A DNA stretch of 64,000 nt from Alphaproteobacteria bacterium (GTDB taxonomy: Bacteria > Pseudomonadota > Alphaproteobacteria > Micropepsales > Micropepsaceae): NCBI GenBank assembly GCA_025350465.1, contig JANXXU010000006.1:1-64000 (forward strand), given 5' to 3'. Position 1 is the first letter of the stretch; each line of letters opens with the position of its first letter. Under the pieces are notes generated by a model. The model did no database searches, was not told the DNA's origin, and worked only from the letters and a program-made list of their open reading frames with translations. Of this stretch, positions 60,623-64,000 are shown in pieces. The position numbers and the translations under genes are program-made.

Positions 60623-60699
60623 TGGCGCACCCAGCACGACTCGAACGTGCGACCTCTGCCTTCGGAGGGCAGCGCTCTATCCAACTGAGCTATGGGTGC
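60623..60699 (-). tRNA. tRNA-Arg (anticodon CCG)
   Basis: The minus strand folds as a complete tRNA. The acceptor stem is GCACCCA with TGGGTGC, discriminator G and an encoded CCA. The D-arm contains AGCTCAGTTGGATAGAGC. The anticodon stem CTGCC/GGCAG has loop CTCCGAA, so the anticodon is CCG, reading CGG arginine codons. The T-arm contains GTTCGAGTC. The length is 77 bases including CCA. No integrase gene or duplicated 3' end lies nearby, so it is not used as an attachment site here. Confidence 0.95.
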
Positions 60700-60912
60700 A
60701 ATGCCGCGATTGCCGCAATATGGGCGCGGACTCTAACGAAAACGCGCGCACCGCGCAAACCGCCGGCAACCGGCCTGTGCATGCGGTCATTTCGATGCGC
60801 CAACCGCGTGGCGTTGCGCGGTCTTGTGCGCTATGTGGGGCGAACCGAAAATAGCCGAGGGACTGCCCGCATCCCCGCGCTTAAATCCCGCCGCTTCAGC
60901 AACTGGTTCGCT

Positions 60913-61098
60913 ATGCCCACACCTGCTCCAGAAGTCATCACCGTGAACAAGCGCCGCGTCTCCTGCGACGGCGGCGGTGGCGCGCTCGGCCACCCGCGCG
61001 TCTATCTCGAGATGGGCGAGGCCAAGCAGGTCGAGTGCGGCTACTGCGACCGCAAATTCGTCCTGTCGCGCGAGGCGGTCGAGGCGGAAGACCATTGA
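60913..61098 (+). CDS. Zinc-finger (zf-CHCC) domain protein
   Basis: The 61-residue product has the zf-CHCC pattern VSCDGGGGALGHPRVYLEMG and VECGYCDRKFVL, giving Cys, His, Cys, Cys as zinc ligands. The mitochondrial relative is the NDUFS6 accessory subunit of complex I, and bacterial copies are small and stand-alone. No SD sequence is strong, but the ATG at 60913 sets a normal length. Its stop overlaps the probable TTG start of polA (TTGA), so the two are translated together. The 213 bases between it and the tRNA hold no gene. Confidence 0.9.
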   Translation: MPTPAPEVITVNKRRVSCDGGGGALGHPRVYLEMGEAKQVECGYCDRKFVLSREAVEAEDH

Positions 61099-64000
61099 GC
61101 GCCGCGAAAGCCCCTACGACAAAAGTGAAAGCATCGCCGGCCGTCAAGCGCGGCGATCACGTCTACCTGATCGACGGCTCCGGTTATATTTTCCGGGCCT
61201 ACCACGCGCTGCCGCCGCTGACCCGCAAGAGCGACGGCTTGCCGATCGGTGCCGTCGCCGGCTTCTGCAACATGCTCTTCAAGCTGATGCGCGACATGAA
61301 GGCGGGCGAGCGACCGACGCATCTCGCCGTCGTCTTCGACAGCGCCCGCAAGAACTTCCGCAACGAGATCTATGCGGACTACAAGGCCCATCGCCCGCCA
61401 CCGCCCGACGACCTCATTCCGCAATTTGCCCTCGTCCGCGAGGCGACCAAAGCCTTCGGCGTCGCCGGCGTCGAGAAGGAGGGTTACGAGGCCGACGATC
61501 TGATCGGCGCTTACGCCTGCCAGGCCGCGGATGCGGGGGCGACCGTCACGATCGTTTCGTCCGACAAGGACCTGATGCAGCTGGTCGTCGACGGCAAGAT
61601 CGAACTCCTCGATCCCGTGAAGCAAAAGCCGATCCGCTCCGCCGAAGTGATGGAGAAATTCGGCGTCGCGCCGAATAAGGTCATCGACGTCCAGGCGCTC
61701 GCCGGCGATTCGACCGACAACGTGCCCGGCGTCCCCGGCATCGGCGTGAAGACCGCCGCCGAATTGATCAACATATACGGCGATCTCGAAACGCTCTTGA
61801 AGCGCGCGGGCGAAATCAAACAGCCCAAGCGCCGCGAGAGCTTGATCGAGCACGCCGATAAGGCGCGCATCTCCAAGCGGCTCGTCACCCTCGATTGCAA
61901 CGCGCCCGTGCCGGTTCCGCTCGCCGAGTTCGCGGTCATTGAGCCCGATCCGCGTGAACTTGTCGGCTTTCTGAAGGCGATGGAATTCAACGCGCTCCTG
62001 AACCGCACGGCGAAAGAGTGGGACTTGAGCGACACCGCCGATATCCCGACCGCAACCGTTGTCGTCGAAGGCGCACGCGGCGAAGCAAAGTCTGCGCCGA
62101 CCGGGACGTCGTCGTCGCCGGCCGCGCATCCGGGCGCCGTGTTCGACCGTCCGCGCCTCGTCGCAACGATCGATCGCACCGCCTACGAAACCGTCACGAC
62201 CGAGGAAGCGTTCGAGCGCTGGCTCGCCCGCATTCACCAAGACGGCCGCGTGGCCGTCGCCCTCGCGACCTCCTCGCCGTCCGACATCAACGCGCGCCTG
62301 ATCGGCGTCGCGCTTGCCGTGCGGCCGGGTGAGGCTTGCTACATTCCGCTTGGCCACGGTGCGGGCGCCGGTCTCGATTTCGGCGCGGCGCCAAAGCAAC
62401 TGGCCGGCCAACGCGTGGTCGCCAAACTCAAGCCGATCCTTGAGGACGACGGCATTCTCAAGATCGGTCACGACATCAAATTCGACTTGCACGTTTTCTT
62501 GGGCCTCGGCGTGCGCGTGCAAACGATCGACGATACGATGCTGCTGTCCTATGCGCTGGACGAGGGCGTTCGCGCGCATGGCTTGATCGACCTGGCGCAA
62601 GATTGCCTGAAGCACAAAGCGCTCGAATACAACGAGATCGTAGGCAAAGGAAAAACCCAAGTCGCCTTCGAACAGGTCCCGATCGGCGAAGCGACAGCTT
62701 ATGTGGCCGAGCGCGCGGACGTTGCCCTGCGCTTGCATGGTTTGATGAAGCCGCGCCTCGCCGCCGAGCGCATGACGACGGTCTATGAAACGCTGGAGCG
62801 ACCGCTCGTCGGTGTTCTCGCCGACATGGAGCACGCCGGCATCTTGGTTGACCGCGAAGTGCTCTCGCGCCTATCGGGCCGCTTCGCGCAAAAGATGGCG
62901 GCGCTCGAAGACGAGCTCTACAAGCTCGCCGGCGAGCGCTTCAATCTCGGCTCGCCGAAACAACTCGGCGATATTCTTTTCGGCAAGATGAGCTTGCCGG
63001 GCGGCCGCAAGACCAAGACCGGCGCTTGGTCGACGGACGCCGACGTGCTCGAAGAACTTGCCGCGCTCGGCCATCAACTGCCGCGCGACATTCTCGAATG
63101 GCGCCAGCTTGCGAAGTTGAAGAGCACTTACACCGACGCGCTGCCGACCTTTATCGATCCGCATACCGGACGCATTCACACCTCCTACACGATGGCCTCG
63201 ACCTCGACCGGGCGCTTGTCGTCGAACGATCCGAATCTGCAGAACATCCCGATCCGCACGGAAGAAGGTCGCCAAATCCGCACCGCCTTCATCGCCGCGC
63301 CTGGCATGAAACTGATCAGCGCCGACTACAGCCAGATCGAACTGCGCCTGCTGGCGCATATCGCCGACATTCCGGCGTTGAAGAAAGCCTTCGCCGAAGG
63401 CCTCGACATTCACGCCATGACGGCGTCCGAAATGTTCGGCGTGCCGGTCAAAGGCATGGACCCAGCGATCCGCCGCCGCGCCAAGGCGATCAATTTCGGC
63501 ATCATCTACGGCATCTCGGCCTTCGGCCTCGCCAACCAGCTCTCCATCCCGCGCGACGAGGCGCAGGCCTACATCAAGACCTATTTCGAGCGTTTCCCCG
63601 GCATCCGCGCATATATGGATCGGACCAAGGCGCTGGCGCACGAACAGAAATTCGTCACCACGATTTTCGGCCGCAAGGCCCATCTGCCCGACATCAACGC
63701 CTCGAACCCGTCGCTGCGTGCCTTCCTTGAGCGCGCCGCCATCAACGCCCCGATCCAAGGCTCCGCCGCCGACATCATCCGCCGCGCCATGATCCGCCTG
63801 CCTGACGCACTGAAGGCGAAAAACCTGTCAGCGCGCATGCTGCTGCAAGTGCACGACGAGCTTGTCTTCGAAGCGCCCGAGGCCGAGGTGAAGGAAACCT
63901 CAGCCGTCGTGAAGCGCGTGATGGAAGGCGCCTGCCATCCCGCAATCGAGCTCACCGTGCCGCTCATCGCCGAAGCAAAAGCCGGCAAACACTGGGACGA
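61095..64000 (+). CDS. polA: DNA polymerase I, C-terminus cut by window end; proofreading motifs degenerate
   Basis: The frame is open from a TTG at 61095 to the window edge, 968 residues, probably only a few short of the end (the sequence breaks off at GKHWD). The 5'-3' nuclease domain (about 15-300) is intact, with HVYLIDGSGYIFRAYHALP, SSDKDLMQLV and GDSTDNVPGVPGIG. The polymerase motifs are intact: SADYSQIELRLLAHIAD (Asp744), RRRAKAINFGIIYG and LLQVHDELVFEAP (Asp921). The 3'-5' exonuclease domain has lost its DxE in motif I (VAVALAT, 386-392) and the Asp of motif III (YVAER, Arg540), keeping only the motif II Asp (HDIKFD, 464). It fills gaps and removes RNA primers, probably without proofreading. 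A later GTG at 61125 is a possible start. Confidence 0.95.
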   Translation, partial: MSAAKAPTTKVKASPAVKRGDHVYLIDGSGYIFRAYHALPPLTRKSDGLPIGAVAGFCNMLFKLMRDMKAGERPTHLAVVFDSARKNFRNEIYADYKAHRPPPPDDLIPQFALVREATKAFGVAGVEKEGYEADDLIGAYACQAADAGATVTIVSSDKDLMQLVVDGKIELLDPVKQKPIRSAEVMEKFGVAPNKVIDVQALAGDSTDNVPGVPGIGVKTAAELINIYGDLETLLKRAGEIKQPKRRESLIEHADKARISKRLVTLDCNAPVPVPLAEFAVIEPDPRELVGFLKAMEFNALLNRTAKEWDLSDTADIPTATVVVEGARGEAKSAPTGTSSSPAAHPGAVFDRPRLVATIDRTAYETVTTEEAFERWLARIHQDGRVAVALATSSPSDINARLIGVALAVRPGEACYIPLGHGAGAGLDFGAAPKQLAGQRVVAKLKPILEDDGILKIGHDIKFDLHVFLGLGVRVQTIDDTMLLSYALDEGVRAHGLIDLAQDCLKHKALEYNEIVGKGKTQVAFEQVPIGEATAYVAERADVALRLHGLMKPRLAAERMTTVYETLERPLVGVLADMEHAGILVDREVLSRLSGRFAQKMAALEDELYKLAGERFNLGSPKQLGDILFGKMSLPGGRKTKTGAWSTDADVLEELAALGHQLPRDILEWRQLAKLKSTYTDALPTFIDPHTGRIHTSYTMASTSTGRLSSNDPNLQNIPIRTEEGRQIRTAFIAAPGMKLISADYSQIELRLLAHIADIPALKKAFAEGLDIHAMTASEMFGVPVKGMDPAIRRRAKAINFGIIYGISAFGLANQLSIPRDEAQAYIKTYFERFPGIRAYMDRTKALAHEQKFVTTIFGRKAHLPDINASNPSLRAFLERAAINAPIQGSAADIIRRAMIRLPDALKAKNLSARMLLQVHDELVFEAPEAEVKETSAVVKRVMEGACHPAIELTVPLIAEAKAGKHWD

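Noticed and set aside
60623-60699. tRNA-Arg as an integration site of a mobile element
   Set aside because: No integrase, no duplicated tRNA 3' end and no foreign-looking island on either side.
61041-62834. 597-codon open frame antisense to polA
   Set aside because: It mirrors GC-rich codon positions of polA, is rich in Arg, Asp and His without any family pattern, and polA itself is clearly real.

Overview
The window looks like chromosomal DNA of an alphaproteobacterium, most likely a soil or freshwater member of the Hyphomicrobiales (Rhizobiales). This rests on the high GC content, dense operons with ATGA and TGATG overlaps, Tat-type leaders, and a mix of branched-chain 2-oxoacid dehydrogenase, a KorABC-like complex, DUF882, DUF3604 and zf-CHCC genes. 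The assignment is inference from gene content. No plasmid or phage backbone, integrase, intact insertion sequence, rRNA or CRISPR array was seen.

Layout. 0-2.1 kb: the tail of a WD40-type gene is joined to a truncated outer-membrane barrel gene, followed by a membrane protein. 2.25-3.74 kb: a catalytically dead HtrA-like PDZ protein is coupled to a LuxR regulator. 3.74-10.2 kb (minus): a self-contained TonB system (exbD, tonB, receptor, exbB) ends in a secreted phosphodiesterase/phosphatase. 10.2-17.2 kb: an OmpA-type porin with a strong terminator, then a GH46-like protein coupled to a 1013-residue membrane patatin. 17.5-20.2 kb: an ATP-grasp protein followed by a PLP decarboxylase. 20.4-26.2 kb: the full branched-chain 2-oxoacid dehydrogenase operon, with a nested palindromic element between E2 and E3.

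26.2-31.7 kb: an arginase/ornithine cyclodeaminase fusion, a prolyl-aminopeptidase-like hydrolase, a DUF72 protein, and a patch of decayed genes (beta-lactamase-fold hydrolase, MetZ-type sulfhydrylase, ParD/ParE). 31.7-36.5 kb (minus): a 2-oxoacid:ferredoxin oxidoreductase with a GltD-like flavoprotein. 36.5-41.7 kb: MgtC, then a three-gene operon of TelA-like, DUF6384-like and glycine-rich coiled-coil proteins, then an SCO4402/DUF2251-like fusion. 41.8-45.8 kb (minus): a TetR-controlled aromatic meta-cleavage operon. 45.8-48.6 kb (minus): a NicO / SurA-PpiC / HupE-UreJ metal-transport operon.

48.7-52.1 kb: a TetR, DUF1330 and DUF3604 operon. 52.1-55.7 kb: DUF882, esterase, glycerophosphodiesterase and DsbA-like genes around a complex intergenic repeat. 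56.0-60.5 kb: four envelope-type genes of unknown function (Sel1, beta-helix with a His/Asp-rich linker, an anchored protein with a Pro/Ser/Tyr tail, a small membrane protein). 60.6-64.0 kb: tRNA-Arg(CCG), a zinc-finger protein, and polA lacking two of its three proofreading motifs and cut by the window end.

Pathways that can be reconstructed are branched-chain amino acid catabolism (20-26 kb), arginine to proline in one polypeptide (26-28 kb), reductive or oxidative 2-oxoacid/ferredoxin chemistry (32-36 kb), aromatic ring hydroxylation, meta-cleavage and hydrolysis (42-45 kb), and TonB-driven uptake with phosphoester hydrolysis (4-10 kb). The least explained blocks are 12-17 kb, 37-41 kb and 56-60.5 kb.
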